NCBI RefSeq assembly: GCF_006517395.1
Contig: NZ_VDCY01000010.1
Span: 1 to 64,000 of the forward strand
Source: Terrilactibacillus laevilacticus
Lineage (GTDB): Bacteria; Bacillota; Bacilli; Bacillales; Sporolactobacillaceae
Length of the DNA stretch: 64,000 nucleotides
Direction: 5' to 3'
The translations under genes were made by a program, and so were the position numbers. Positions 1-8,803 of the stretch are shown in pieces. How positions within the stretch are numbered: position 1 is the first letter of the stretch; every line of letters begins with the position of its first letter. The notes beneath the pieces were generated by a model, which was not told where the DNA came from, did not search any database, and worked only from the letters and a program-made list of their open reading frames with translations.

Positions 1-91
1 ATGGACTTTGAGATGACTTCAGTCTTAAGAACGACTTTAGTCGTAGACATTTTATGTCCAAATCCACCTGCTTTAGCAGGTGGTCGTTTAA
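1..91 (+). mobile_element. possible mobile-element end (tandem small hairpins)
   Basis: The first ~90 bases contain four small perfect hairpins in series: GACTtcAGTC, ACGACtttaGTCGT, GACATtttATGTC and CCACCTGCtttaGCAGGTGG. After them the reading frame turns abruptly into recognisable CoA-disulfide reductase sequence (SEVTKINR). A string of hairpins at the junction with a 5'-truncated gene resembles the right end or guide-RNA scaffold region of IS200/IS605-type elements. That is inference, because the body of any element lies outside the window and no transposase is visible. Confidence 0.35.
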
Positions 92-2310
92 GTGAAGTGA
101 CAAAAATTAATCGTGATAACAAGAGCGTTACAATAAGACACTTAGAAACAGGGAAAGTATATGAAGAATCTTATGATGTTTTAATTTTGTCGCCTGGAGC
201 ACAGCCATTGAAACCTGGAATCCCAGGCATTGAAGAAGCAGAGAATTTATTTACGCTACGGAATATTCCTGATACAGATAAAATCAAAAGTTATGCTGAA
301 TCTCACGAGGTGAAACAGGCTGTTGTTATTGGTGGAGGATTTATAGGGATTGAGATGGTTGAGAATTTATCAGCCCTTGGTATTCGTGTATCGTTGGTAG
401 AAGCAGGAAATCAAGTTATGACGCCTGTAGACTATGAAATGGCGGCCATACTTCATCAGCATCTTAAGCAAAAAGGTGTACGTTTGATCTTAGAAGATAG
501 TGTAACTGCATTTGAAAATAACGGTGCAAAAGTATTGTTAAAGAGTGGTGCTACATTAAATGCAGATATCATCATCTTATCTATTGGGGTGGCGCCAGAA
601 AGTACATTAGCAAAAGAGGCCGGTTTAACGCTTGGATTACGGAATACAATTAAAGTTGGACCAACCCTTCAAACAGAAGATCCTTCTATATATGCCATTG
701 GGGATGCGATTGAAGTCGTGGATTATGTGAATGGAAACCCAACAGTGATTCCGCTCGCTTGGCCAGCCAATCGTCAAGGTCGTTTGGTTGCTGATCATAT
801 TTCCGGAATCGATGTACAGTATAATGGAACGCTGGGAACATCTATAGCCAAAGTATTTAACCTAACAGTGGCTACTACTGGCAATAATGAAAAAACATTA
901 AAACGAATAGGATGGCCTTATGAAGTAGTCCATATTCATCCTAATTCCCATGCAGGTTATTATCCTGGTGCATCACCAATTGCCCTTAAATTATTGTTCC
1001 ATCCGACAAAAGGAATAATATTTGGCGCACAAGCGGTGGGAGCTGATGGTGTGGATAAAAGAATTGATGTCATATCAACTGCTATAAAAGGAAAATTAAC
1101 GGTGAAAGATTTACCGGATCTAGAACTGTCTTATGCGCCTCCTTATTCATCTGCCAAAGATCCAGTAAATATGGCTGGTTATGCAGCATCCAATATCATG
1201 GATGGTATGGTAGAAACCGTACAATGGCATGAAATTGATAGTATTGTACAAAACGGAGGACTCCTTATCGATGTTAGAGAACCAGTAGAACGAGAAATGG
1301 GTTATATTCCGGGTTCGATCAATATACCGCTAAATGATATAAGGAATCAGTTAGATAAATTACCGAAAGATCAAACGATATTCGTATCATGCCAAGTTGG
1401 AATACGGGGGTATTTAGCTGAACGTATTTTAAAACAAAATGGATTTCACGTGAAGAACTTGGATGGCGGATATAAGACATATAAAGCAGTACTGGAAAGT
1501 AATTCGTCAAAACTAGACCAATCTTTTACTGAAGAAACAGAAACATATTCTCCAAGGAAGGAACAGATTGATTCTGGAAGAATGGTAAAACTGGATGCTT
1601 GTGGTTTGCAATGCCCAGGTCCCATTATACAAGTGAAAGAACAAATGAAGAAATTAAATGATGGAGATAGATTGGAAGTATCCGCCACGGATCCTGGTTT
1701 TTCCAGTGATGTTGAATCCTGGGCTAATAGAACAGGAAATACTCTTATTTCTTCTTCGTTTGAAAACAAAGTAGTAAAAGCTGTGATACAAAAAGGAAAT
1801 GTGGATAATTATAACGCAGACTCAGCTACTGTAGAGACAAAAAATGGAGCAACCTTGGTTGTTTTTAGCGGTGATTTAGATAAAGCAATAGCCTCTTTTA
1901 TCATTGCAAATGGCGCCGCGGCGATGGGTAAAAACGTAACGATGTTCTTCACATTTTGGGGCTTGAATGTTTTGCGAAAAAAAAATCCTCCACATGTTGA
2001 AAAAGATTCTATGGAAAAAATGTTTGGTATGATGATGCCAAAAGGGCCTAGCGAACTACCATTATCTAAAATGAATATGGGCGGTTTAGGAACAAAAATG
2101 ATGAAGCGTGTTATGAAAAAGAAAAATGTAGATACTTTGTAAGACCTTATTCAAACATCACAAAAAGCAGGAGTGAAACTTGTCGCATGTACCATGAGTA
2201 TGAATGTGATGGGAATTAAAAAAGAAGAATTAATCAACGGTATTGATTTCGCTGGCGTTGCAACATACTTGAGTGATACGGAAGATGCCGGTCTTAACTT
2301 ATTTGTTTAG
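1..2310 (+). pseudogene. CoA-disulfide reductase-rhodanese-TusA-DsrE fusion, truncated and with an internal stop
   Basis: The readable protein has an NAD-binding Rossmann motif (VVIGGGFIGIE, about aa 108-118), the second FAD motif (YAIGDA, about aa 232), a rhodanese domain (LLIDVRE...VSCQVGIRG, about aa 415-485), a TusA/SirA domain with CPGP (about aa 535-600) and the start of a DsrE domain. The family normally begins with a GGVAGG-type FAD motif and a redox cysteine about 70 residues before SEVTKINR; here these are replaced by an unrelated 30-residue lead. The frame stops at TAA (2140-2142), then continues in phase to TAG at 2308-2310 through the expected DsrE tail (KLVACTMSMNVMG...VATYLSDTEDAG). 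One GAA-to-TAA change would explain the stop. Both ends are damaged, so persulfide or CoA-disulfide reductase activity is unlikely. The product would have acted in cytoplasmic sulfur transfer. Confidence 0.8.
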
Positions 2311-2425
2311 TATACTAGATCATTCATGTCATGTTTTGCACTAGAATTATGATGTGGCTGTTAACGAATAAGGATTTTTGAAAAATCGGCTCATCACAGT
2401 AAATAAAAAAAGAAGGGAATATTAA

Positions 2426-2761
2426 ATGAAAAAAATAGAACAATTAACATCTATCGAGATGATAGAAGACTTTATAAAAGATAACAAATTAAGCTTTATA
2501 TATATTTCAAAACCAGATTGCGGCGTATGCCATGCTATCTTACCTCATTTAAGACATTTGTTGGATAAATTTCCACTTATTCAATTAGGACAAGTTGATG
2601 CGTATCATGTAGAAGAGGTAGTGGCCAAATATTCCATTTTTTCTGTTCCTTCTTTATTTTTATTTATTGAAGGAAAAGAATTTCTAAGAGAAGCTCGTTT
2701 TGTCCACTTTGATGAATTGGAAAAGAAAATGGAAAAAATTTATAAAATTTATCAACAATAA
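2426..2761 (+). CDS. thioredoxin-family protein
   Basis: A 111-residue single-domain thioredoxin fold. The redox motif is C32-G-V-C35 and the cis-proline is seen in FSVPSLFLF. The dipeptide between the cysteines is GV rather than the GP of housekeeping thioredoxin, so this is more likely a specialised thiol reductase or bacilliredoxin-like reductant. The start is supported by AGAAGGGA upstream of the ATG. It lies 115 bases after the decayed sulfur-transfer gene, as expected for a partner in thiol or persulfide chemistry. No signal peptide is visible, so it is predicted to be cytoplasmic. Confidence 0.75.
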   Translation: MKKIEQLTSIEMIEDFIKDNKLSFIYISKPDCGVCHAILPHLRHLLDKFPLIQLGQVDAYHVEEVVAKYSIFSVPSLFLFIEGKEFLREARFVHFDELEKKMEKIYKIYQQ

Positions 2762-2919
2762 ATATTGCTAACTAAATTTCCTACCTTTAATTTTTTGTAG
2801 AATAGGAACCGTAAATCATATTGATGCTTCCATATATAGAGGGTTAACATATGATGAGCTAAGATTTGAAAGTGAATAAATTGAGTTATCTTTCTGTCTA
2901 TTCTAGAGTCGTTTTATAT

Positions 2920-2959
2920 GAAAAAGAAGAGGGGGGGCCGCAATATGAACTCCCCCTCG
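2920..2959 (-). terminator. rho-independent terminator downstream of the uvrX fragment
   Basis: Read on the minus strand, a G-rich arm (GAGGGGG) pairs with CCCCCCTC across a ~13-base loop and is followed by TTCTTTTT. Confidence 0.55.
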
Positions 2960-3043
2960 TCAAATAATAGCTGAAATAAAGAAATTTCTAAGCGGCTTTT
3001 CGCTCTTATACGGAGCTTGGGCCGTTTATTTTTTGTGAAATTG

Positions 3044-3360
3044 TTATTTATAATGTCCGTCAATCTTATGTGTTCTTTCAAACATATGTGTTCTTTCAAA
3101 CAATTGACTAGCTGCGGTTAAAGAGGTGGCTCGAAATATGGCTGTCGTGCCATATTTGTTTCTAATATCATCCATGGCGCTGCTCAGTTTTAACTTATTT
3201 TCATAATTACTGAACAAATCCAGTTGATAATAGTAGTCGGGTTGTAGGTCAGAAATGGCGATGCCAACGCTTCTTACAGGGTGATGATCCCAATATTTAT
3301 TAAATAGTTTATGGCCTGTTTTATAAATACTAATCCATAGTTTGTTCAGATGATTAGAAA
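3044..3360 (-). pseudogene. C-terminal fragment of UvrX-type Y-family DNA polymerase
   Basis: About 100 residues match the C-terminal little-finger end of the ImpB/MucB/SamB (UvrX, YqjW-like) translesion polymerases: PVRSVGIAISDL, QLDLFSNYE, IRNKYGTTAIFRATSLTAASQ and the terminal KIDGHYK. The palm and fingers domains, normally about 300 residues upstream, are absent. The open frame extends to an ATG at 3382, but that ATG lies inside the mtlD terminator hairpin and is probably not a real start. An 18-base direct repeat near the 3' end makes FERTH appear twice. I read this as a gene remnant with no polymerase activity. Confidence 0.75.
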
Positions 3361-3395
3361 AAAATAACCCACCTTCTTCCATAGTGAAGAGGTGG
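3358..3395 (-). terminator. terminator of the mtlD transcription unit
   Basis: On the minus strand CCACCTCTTC pairs with GAAGAAGGTGG around a short loop and is followed by GTTATTTTTTT. It lies ~65 bases past the mtlD stop and runs directly into the uvrX remnant. Confidence 0.7.
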
Positions 3396-3461
3396 ATTCA
3401 AGATGTTTAATAGAGTGTAGGGAACATTTATTTTTCTTCTACATTTTTTAAAAGAGATAGA

Positions 3462-4688
3462 TTAAGCTTCTTTCACAAGACGGAATTTTTCTTTAAACTC
3501 ATTATACCTATTTACGATTTTTTGGTGGATGGGGTGAGCGTGTGGAATACCCAAATACTTAATGATGACTTGATGAACACCATTTTTTCGTATGGCTTGT
3601 TTTAATTGTTTAGCTTCAGGGTCTTTGGGGTAATCAAAGAGTAGTCCAGCGGCTATGGCCTTTGTCAGGTTGGATACGTCTAGACCAAGGTCATGTGACA
3701 GCAGAGCAGGTTTAACTAGCCGGTCATTCAAAGAAAGTTTACGAATCGGAGACCGGCCAACCCGAACAATTTTATCGGTTAAATTAGGGTTTTTGAAACG
3801 TTTTAAGATCTTTTTAATGTATGTCTTATGCTTCGATGCATCTAGGTCATGTTTTTCAATTAACATATGACCCGTTTCTTGCATGACATTTTCAATTTCC
3901 ATTATTAATATTGGGTCAGCCATCACTTCTTGTATGGTGGTATAGCCATTGAGATAACCCAAATAAGCTGCACAGCAATGACCTGTATTGACGGTAAATA
4001 GTTTACGTTCAATGAACGCTTCAAGGGAATCTACCATTTTGACACCTTGTATCTCAGGTAGTCCTCCAAGCATCGCAGAACGGTCAATCACCCATTCAAA
4101 ATAAGGTTCTACGGTAACTTCAAGTGGATCCTCGTGGTGCTGTGCTGGAACAATCCGATCAACAGCAGCATTCGGGAAGGCGACATAGCGATCTACTTTT
4201 TCATGCATTTCTTCAGGTATATATTCATAAACGTATTTCTTAAGCTTAGAGCTAGCAGCGATTGCATTTTCACATGCGATGATATGAAGAGGGTCTATAT
4301 GACTTTTTTCTAATCTTTGCCTGATACCTAAGGCCATTTTCTCTGCAATATCTGGTAAATTAGATACACCGACAGCGGTCGTTACCAAGTTGGTATTTGC
4401 AATACGCCTCGCAACGGCTTCTTTATTTTTTGAAGAGATGGCAGTGATATTTTGAACGATCTGTTTATCGTTTGTTTCATTAGCAATATAGACGGGGTAT
4501 TGTTTTCTTTGCTTGAGTAAGGAGATTTTCTTTTTATTTCGGGTGACAAAGCAAACGTCGTAATTGGATTTGGTGAGAAGTAATCCGATAAATCCTCGGC
4601 CAATATTTCCTGCTCCAAAATGTACGGCGTTCGGCCTGTGGGGCTGTGAATCACGACTTCCACTCAATTCATGGTGTAATGCATTCAT
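3462..4688 (-). CDS. mtlD: mannitol-1-phosphate 5-dehydrogenase
   Basis: This enzyme interconverts mannitol 1-phosphate and fructose 6-phosphate with NAD in the cytoplasm. The N-terminal dinucleotide motif AVHFGAGNIGRGFIG is diagnostic, and the C-terminal all-helical domain carries the conserved NTGHCCAAYLGY. The family usually starts MKAVHFGAGNIG; here ~20 extra residues precede it. The open frame begins at a TTG (4694), but the ribosome site AGGAGAG is spaced 7 bases from the ATG at 4688, so that start is preferred. It follows a HAD phosphatase by ~87 bases on the same strand. No mtlA, mtlF or mtlR is nearby, which is unusual for a mannitol-uptake locus. Confidence 0.92.
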   Translation of the reverse strand: MNALHHELSGSRDSQPHRPNAVHFGAGNIGRGFIGLLLTKSNYDVCFVTRNKKKISLLKQRKQYPVYIANETNDKQIVQNITAISSKNKEAVARRIANTNLVTTAVGVSNLPDIAEKMALGIRQRLEKSHIDPLHIIACENAIAASSKLKKYVYEYIPEEMHEKVDRYVAFPNAAVDRIVPAQHHEDPLEVTVEPYFEWVIDRSAMLGGLPEIQGVKMVDSLEAFIERKLFTVNTGHCCAAYLGYLNGYTTIQEVMADPILIMEIENVMQETGHMLIEKHDLDASKHKTYIKKILKRFKNPNLTDKIVRVGRSPIRKLSLNDRLVKPALLSHDLGLDVSNLTKAIAAGLLFDYPKDPEAKQLKQAIRKNGVHQVIIKYLGIPHAHPIHQKIVNRYNEFKEKFRLVKEA

Positions 4689-4775
4689 AGGCAATCTCTC
4701 CTCTTGAATAATATTTCAGTTGTTAAGAAATAAAAAGCGAGATGAATAATTGACCAAATTTTATCTGATCATGAG

Positions 4776-5444
4776 TTACCCTATTTTCTTAATAAAATTC
4801 TCCACTAAATCAGTTAGTGTATAGTTTTCTAATGAGTCGATTGTATGGTGACCTTTGCTAAATGGTAACTGATTTGTGATTGTATTTTTGGCGACAATGG
4901 TAGGAATACCAGCCGCAACGGCCGCACGTGATCCATTTGGCGAATCCTCGATGGCAATCGCTTCACTTGCCTTAACGCCTAATCGGTCTAAAGCTTGATG
5001 ATAAAGTTCGGGATCTGGTTTAACATTTTTAACACTGTCAGCTGTACAATAACAGTCAAAGTAGTCATCAATATTAAGCAGATTGACAAACTTTTTGACC
5101 CAATCCATATGAGAGCTTGTGGCTAGACCGATTTTTAATCCTGCTTCTTTGGCTTCGTCTAAAAGATTTAAAATTCCGGGTCTGATGGATTCACTTTCCA
5201 TCATTTTTGTGTGGGTGTTTTGAATCGATTTTCTGAATTCGTCCAGATCAATAGGAATATTGTGATGAGTACGTAAATATGTGTATGGATCAAAAGAATG
5301 GAGACTAGTACCGAGGCATTCTGAATATTTTTCTAATGTCAAATCAATTCCATGTTCCTTATAAGCATCCCTAAATGCAACATACCATGCCGTTTCCGTG
5401 TCAATAATTGTCCCGTCAAAATCAAAAATAATCGCTTTAATCAT
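4776..5444 (-). CDS. HAD-superfamily sugar phosphatase / beta-phosphoglucomutase-like (YhcW type)
   Basis: A 222-residue HAD subfamily IA hydrolase. Motif I is DFDGTIID (about aa 9-16), motif II is LATSSH, motif III is around VKPDPELY, and motif IV is AIEDSPNGSRAA. The helical cap lies between motifs I and II. The closest family I recognise is Bacillus YhcW/GPH-type phosphatases acting on small sugar phosphates. It is upstream of and codirectional with mtlD, so hydrolysis of mannitol 1-phosphate to mannitol is a reasonable inference. The substrate cannot be read from the sequence. Confidence 0.8.
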   Translation of the reverse strand: MIKAIIFDFDGTIIDTETAWYVAFRDAYKEHGIDLTLEKYSECLGTSLHSFDPYTYLRTHHNIPIDLDEFRKSIQNTHTKMMESESIRPGILNLLDEAKEAGLKIGLATSSHMDWVKKFVNLLNIDDYFDCYCTADSVKNVKPDPELYHQALDRLGVKASEAIAIEDSPNGSRAAVAAGIPTIVAKNTITNQLPFSKGHHTIDSLENYTLTDLVENFIKKIG

Positions 5445-5831
5445 ATGAGTGACATATCCCCTTCCAAATTTAAATTTTAGAGTGAAAAATAACTTTTAAT
5501 ATTGTGAATTATTAATCACTAATATAACCGTAGCATGAATGTTTAAACGTTTCAAGGAAGATGAGAGGGATTAGGATGAAAATGGCGGAAAAGAGTAGCG
5601 TAGAAAACCGCACTAAATCAATAATGGAAACGTGACCAAAATATTTTTAAAAAATTTACAAAATAGGCGGGTGTTTAGGGGAAGTACCACGGGGGAATCG
5701 CCTACTGTCAATGCTCAAAATTTTTTGAACTTGTCTAGAGTCCTCATAAGGATGACCAAACATGTCTTATGTATTGTTTAATTTTATTTCGGTCATAAAG
5801 TAAGTAAAAATAAGTCATGTATTCAATAGAA
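5445..5831. other. intergenic stretch, no gene seen
   Basis: About 390 AT-rich bases between the divergently read HAD gene upstream region and the terminator of the next minus-strand gene. A GTTTAAAC palindrome with flanking ACGTTTCA lies near 5540, but it does not match a cre site well. No open frame with a ribosome site and no RNA structure was recognised. Confidence 0.5.
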
Positions 5832-5855
5832 AAGGAACCAGGCGGCCCCTTTTAA
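5832..5855 (-). terminator. short hairpin terminator at the end of the 5852 gene
   Basis: On the minus strand AAAAGG pairs with CCTTTT around a GC-rich loop, directly after the stop codon of the small gene. Confidence 0.5.
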
Positions 5856-6052
5856 AGTGGATAATTTTCTCTCCAAGGTGAGTTTTCCATTGTACCATGT
5901 AAGGTCCAATAAAGTTGAACAAGTTGAGTCTCATATTTAAGATGTTTTTTGTAAAAATAAATATGTTTTTCTGGATCGATATGTTCATAATACATGGCTA
6001 AAGTGCCATATAAGCTTGTTTTTTGAAGAAGTTGAGCTAAACGTGGATCCAT
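5852..6052 (-). CDS. small uncharacterised protein (66 aa)
   Basis: A 66-residue soluble protein rich in Tyr, His and Leu (MDPRLAQLLQ...YFYKKHLKYETQLVQLYW). I do not recognise the family. The ATG at 6052 is chosen because AGGGAGAG lies 6 bases upstream. The frame stays open 34 codons further up, but that part runs through a degenerate dispersed repeat (GGTGCCTGTCAG) and is unlikely to be translated. It diverges from sspO and has its own terminator, so a small spore- or stationary-phase protein is possible, but no motif proves it. Confidence 0.5.
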   Translation of the reverse strand: MDPRLAQLLQKTSLYGTLAMYYEHIDPEKHIYFYKKHLKYETQLVQLYWTLHGTMENSPWRENYPL

Positions 6053-6221
6053 AAAATCTCTCCCTTTGTATAATTGATCAAAGCCAATATATGCAAAAGG
6101 TAAGGCGGATGACACGATTTCACGGTGCCTGTCAGTGCGACCGAGTTGTGTCAAATTAAGTCAACTTCACATACATATTTTGACTCATTACAGGCAAAAT
6201 ATCTGATGGAGGTGTCCACAA

Positions 6222-6374
6222 ATGGCTGGAAAAAAGAAAAATTTAGGCGATTCATTTAGTGATGAACAAGCTGTTAGAAAAAGTTTGTCCAAACAATTTG
6301 ATCATGAATTTGCAAATGAACCGCTAACACCCGCTGAAAAGTTCAATAATAAGAAAACAAAAAAACGTCAATAA
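6222..6374 (+). CDS. sspO: small acid-soluble spore protein O
   Basis: A 50-residue, Lys- and Asn-rich, highly charged protein. Its C-terminal half ([18 protein letters not shown]) is close to the conserved SspO sequence ending in [21 protein letters not shown]. SspO is a minor DNA- or coat-associated spore protein made in the forespore. The start is supported by GATGGAGG 9 bases upstream of ATG. It is monocistronic, with a strong terminator just after it. The gene indicates that the host forms endospores. Confidence 0.8.
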   Translation: [50 protein letters not shown]

Positions 6375-6411
6375 TCATCAAAGATACTTTATCAATTACC
6401 GTATTTTAATA

Positions 6412-6459
6412 ATGGCCTAGGATTGACCTTTAAATGAAGAAAGATCCTAGGTCATTTTT
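6412..6459 (+). terminator. sspO terminator
   Basis: ATGGCCTAGGAT pairs with ATCCTAGGTCAT (one G:U) around a ~20-base loop and is followed by a T run. Confidence 0.8.
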
Positions 6460-6462
6460 ACC

Positions 6463-6750
6463 TTATAGAGGTTGTTCAAAAAGTCACCAAATGATAAGCT
6501 ACGAATCTCGGCGCCCGCTTGTTTTTCCGGTCCTCATGTACCAAAAACAAGAGGACCTTCAACTAAAATCGCTCACGTCCTGTGGCGGGCGCCTGAAGCT
6601 ACCACATCATGTGGAATGCCGGTCCTCAAAACTGCGCCGCTCTTAGCCTTCCGACGGCCAGGACGGGCTAGTACTGGCGTTCTGGCAGGATGCCAGCGTA
6701 CTTAGCCAGTAACCCTTTTCGTTTGTCACCTTTTTGAACACGCACTTATA
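6463..6750 (+). repeat. MITE-like element, copy A (288 bp)
   Basis: Bounded by inverted ends TTATAgaggTTGTTCAAAAAG and TTATAAGTGCGTGTTCAAAAA (the right end read in reverse). It has a GC-richer interior with CCGGTCCTC twice and a CTGGCgttCTGGCAGgatGCCAG block. Copies B (59379-59604) and C (62527-62692) are reversed and shorter. No transposase is encoded and the open frames inside are spurious. I call it a non-autonomous repeat; its mobilising transposase is unknown. Confidence 0.8.
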
Positions 6751-6850
6751 ACGATTAGGTCAACCTCTGAGTTAAACCACTTTATGTAAAAGGATTCTAT
6801 CATTATAAAATTGCACAATACTTGTTACTAACGAAATGAAGGTGGATTTA

Positions 6851-8146
6851 ATGAAAAAAAAGAAAAAGAAAATTCCAATGGAAGAGTCTCCAATAAGAAA
6901 ATTTCATGTTAAAATGGCAACTTTAACTTTTGGCGCCCATTTTACAGATGGTTATGTCATCGGAATTATTAGTTTTGCGTTACTTGCTTTAGGAAAAGTT
7001 TGGGATTTAACACCATTTGAATTAGGTCTGCTTGGAAGTTCTGTACTTATTGGTTTGTTTTTTGGTAGTTTCTTGTTAGGGTGGGCATCAGACTATATTG
7101 GTCGTCAGAAAATATTCTTATTTAGTTTCATTCTGATTACACTTGCGTCATTCTTACAACTTTTCGCACCGAATGTTTGGATTCTATTTATTTTGCGCTT
7201 CTTTATAGGATTTGGATTAGGTGGAGACTATACCGTTGGGCAAGCCATGCTGGCAGAATTTTCACCCAAAAAATATCGTGGATCTTTGTTAGGCTCATTT
7301 AATGTTTTCTTTACCGTTGGGTATGTGGTATCAAGTCTGATTGGCATGTTTTTACTAGATGCTGGAGTAGCATGGAACTGGATGTTAGCTTCATCAACTA
7401 TTCCGGCCATTACCGTGCTGCTACTTAGAATCGGTACTCCTGAATCTCCGAAATATTTGATGAGTCAGGGAGAAGAGGAAAAAGCGCAAGAAATTGTCAA
7501 AGAGAATCTTGGTGAGCATGTTTATATTCCACATGAAAAACAAACCAAAAACCTAGGTATGAAACATTTGTTTGGTAAAAAATATATCAAACGAACCATT
7601 TTTAATGGGACGTTTTATGCTTGCATTGTTTTACCGTACTTCTCTGTATTTACGTTTTTACCAACTATCTTAAGTTATTTTGACATGCAAGAAGGTCATA
7701 CGGCGGATATTGTGTTAAATTTATTCCTCTTATTGGGTGCATTCCTTGGAACTTATTTGACAGTGAAACTCTCGCGCCGTGGTTTCCTTATTTCTTCATT
7801 TGTTATATGTTTTGTTTCTCTTGCTTTACTTGGGATAATCCCTCAAAGCTTTAGTATACTTTTAATTATCGCATTTGTTGTGTACACGATATTTATCTCA
7901 GCCATTAATAACTTAGTGGGGATTTATCCGGCGGAAAGTTTTCCGACTGAGCTAAGAGCATCAGGTGTAGGTGTTGCTACGGCCTGTAGCCGGATTGGTT
8001 CTGCACTAGGCACATTCCTCTTACCTATTATGATTACAAGGCTTGGGTTATCTCCAACGATGCTTATTCTTTCGGGTGTCTTGCTTTTGGGCACAATCGT
8101 CTCAATTACACTTGCGCCTGAAACAAAAGGCAAAAAACTTGCTTAG
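6851..8146 (+). CDS. MFS transporter (sugar/metabolite:H+ symporter type)
   Basis: A ~431-residue membrane protein with about 12 hydrophobic segments and the MFS loop motif GWASDYIGRQK between TM2 and TM3. RFFIGFGLGGDYTVGQAMLAEF follows in TM4, and a central cytoplasmic loop (PESPKYLMSQGEEEKAQEIV) is typical of the sugar-porter and metabolite-symporter branches. The C-terminal half carries PAESFPTELRASGVG, also typical of these branches. The ATG at 6851 is preferred over 6836 because GAAGGTGG sits 5-12 bases upstream. The substrate is not determined. It lies between MITE copy A and a dispersed repeat that begins 2 bases after its stop. Confidence 0.8.
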   Translation: MKKKKKKIPMEESPIRKFHVKMATLTFGAHFTDGYVIGIISFALLALGKVWDLTPFELGLLGSSVLIGLFFGSFLLGWASDYIGRQKIFLFSFILITLASFLQLFAPNVWILFILRFFIGFGLGGDYTVGQAMLAEFSPKKYRGSLLGSFNVFFTVGYVVSSLIGMFLLDAGVAWNWMLASSTIPAITVLLLRIGTPESPKYLMSQGEEEKAQEIVKENLGEHVYIPHEKQTKNLGMKHLFGKKYIKRTIFNGTFYACIVLPYFSVFTFLPTILSYFDMQEGHTADIVLNLFLLLGAFLGTYLTVKLSRRGFLISSFVICFVSLALLGIIPQSFSILLIIAFVVYTIFISAINNLVGIYPAESFPTELRASGVGVATACSRIGSALGTFLLPIMITRLGLSPTMLILSGVLLLGTIVSITLAPETKGKKLA

Positions 8147-8147
8147 G

Positions 8148-8184
8148 GTGGTGCCGGTGCCTGTCACCGCCCGAAATTTGCCAA
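8148..8184. repeat. dispersed repeat, type B
   Basis: Sequence GGTGCCTGTCACCGCCCGAAAT begins 2 bases after the MFS stop codon. The 13-base core is the reverse complement of the GGTGACAGGCACC core of the type A repeats, but the flanking bases differ. Related copies lie at 12677 and, degenerate, at 6131 and 12876. Confidence 0.6.
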
Positions 8185-8195
8185 AAAATATTTGT

Positions 8196-8245
8196 AAAAA
8201 AAGAACTCAAGATCATCCTCCAATTAGGGGAAAGATCTCGAGCTC
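8196..8245 (-). terminator. terminator of the PTS-hxl operon
   Basis: On the minus strand GAGCTCGAGATC pairs with GATCTTGAGTTC (G:U allowed) and is followed by seven T residues. It lies 16 bases past the hxlB stop. Confidence 0.8.
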
Positions 8246-8260
8246 AGATACGCTACAGTC

Positions 8261-8803
8261 TTACTCAACATTAATATGATTAGCGGCGGCTTCTTCATTC
8301 GATACATGGTCACGACGACTGAGACGTAGGCAAAGGTCGTCGAGTACAAGATGAACGGATTGATCGAACAGGGAACTGAGAAGTTGGATGGATTTACCAC
8401 CTTTATCGCCTTTCGTTACACCAGGAACTAAAATGATGGCATCTGATAATTGAGCGAGCGGTGAGTTTAATTTACTTGTTACGCCAATTACAGTTAGGCC
8501 TAATTTTTTTGCGGCTTCGGCATTGGATACCGTATTTTTTGTTTTTCCTGAGCCTGATATAGCCACAAATACGTCCTTTTCTTTAAGAGAAGGTGTGACC
8601 GTTTCCCCCATGACATAAGGCTGGTAGCCAATATGCATCAAGCGCATGGCAAAACTTCGTGCTTGGAATCCGCTGCGACCTTCTCCGTCTACAAAAATAC
8701 GACGGTCTTTTGAAAGATAGGACATAACGTCGTCTAATGAAGATTCATCAAACTTTTCCATAACGCCTTGAATTTCGTTTACAATTTGATCAATCATTCT
8801 CAT
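8261..8803 (-). CDS. hxlB: 6-phospho-3-hexuloisomerase
   Basis: A 180-residue SIS-fold isomerase converting D-arabino-3-hexulose 6-phosphate to fructose 6-phosphate (ribulose monophosphate pathway). Family signatures are GEGRSGFQARSFAMRLMHIGY (about aa 40-60), GETVTPSL and the SIS motif ISGSGKTKNT. It overlaps the hxlA stop by 4 bases, indicating translational coupling. It is the last gene of the five-gene minus-strand operon. Confidence 0.88.
   Translation of the reverse strand: MRMIDQIVNEIQGVMEKFDESSLDDVMSYLSKDRRIFVDGEGRSGFQARSFAMRLMHIGYQPYVMGETVTPSLKEKDVFVAISGSGKTKNTVSNAEAAKKLGLTVIGVTSKLNSPLAQLSDAIILVPGVTKGDKGGKSIQLLSSLFDQSVHLVLDDLCLRLSRRDHVSNEEAAANHINVE

Noticed and set aside
5528-5560. 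cre-like sequence around GTTTAAACGTTTCA
   Set aside because: The central CG is out of register with the cre consensus, and no promoter is apparent next to it.
6434-6705. Two overlapping short open frames inside MITE copy A
   Set aside because: They have no ribosome site, and the DNA is explained by the repeated element, which occurs three times.
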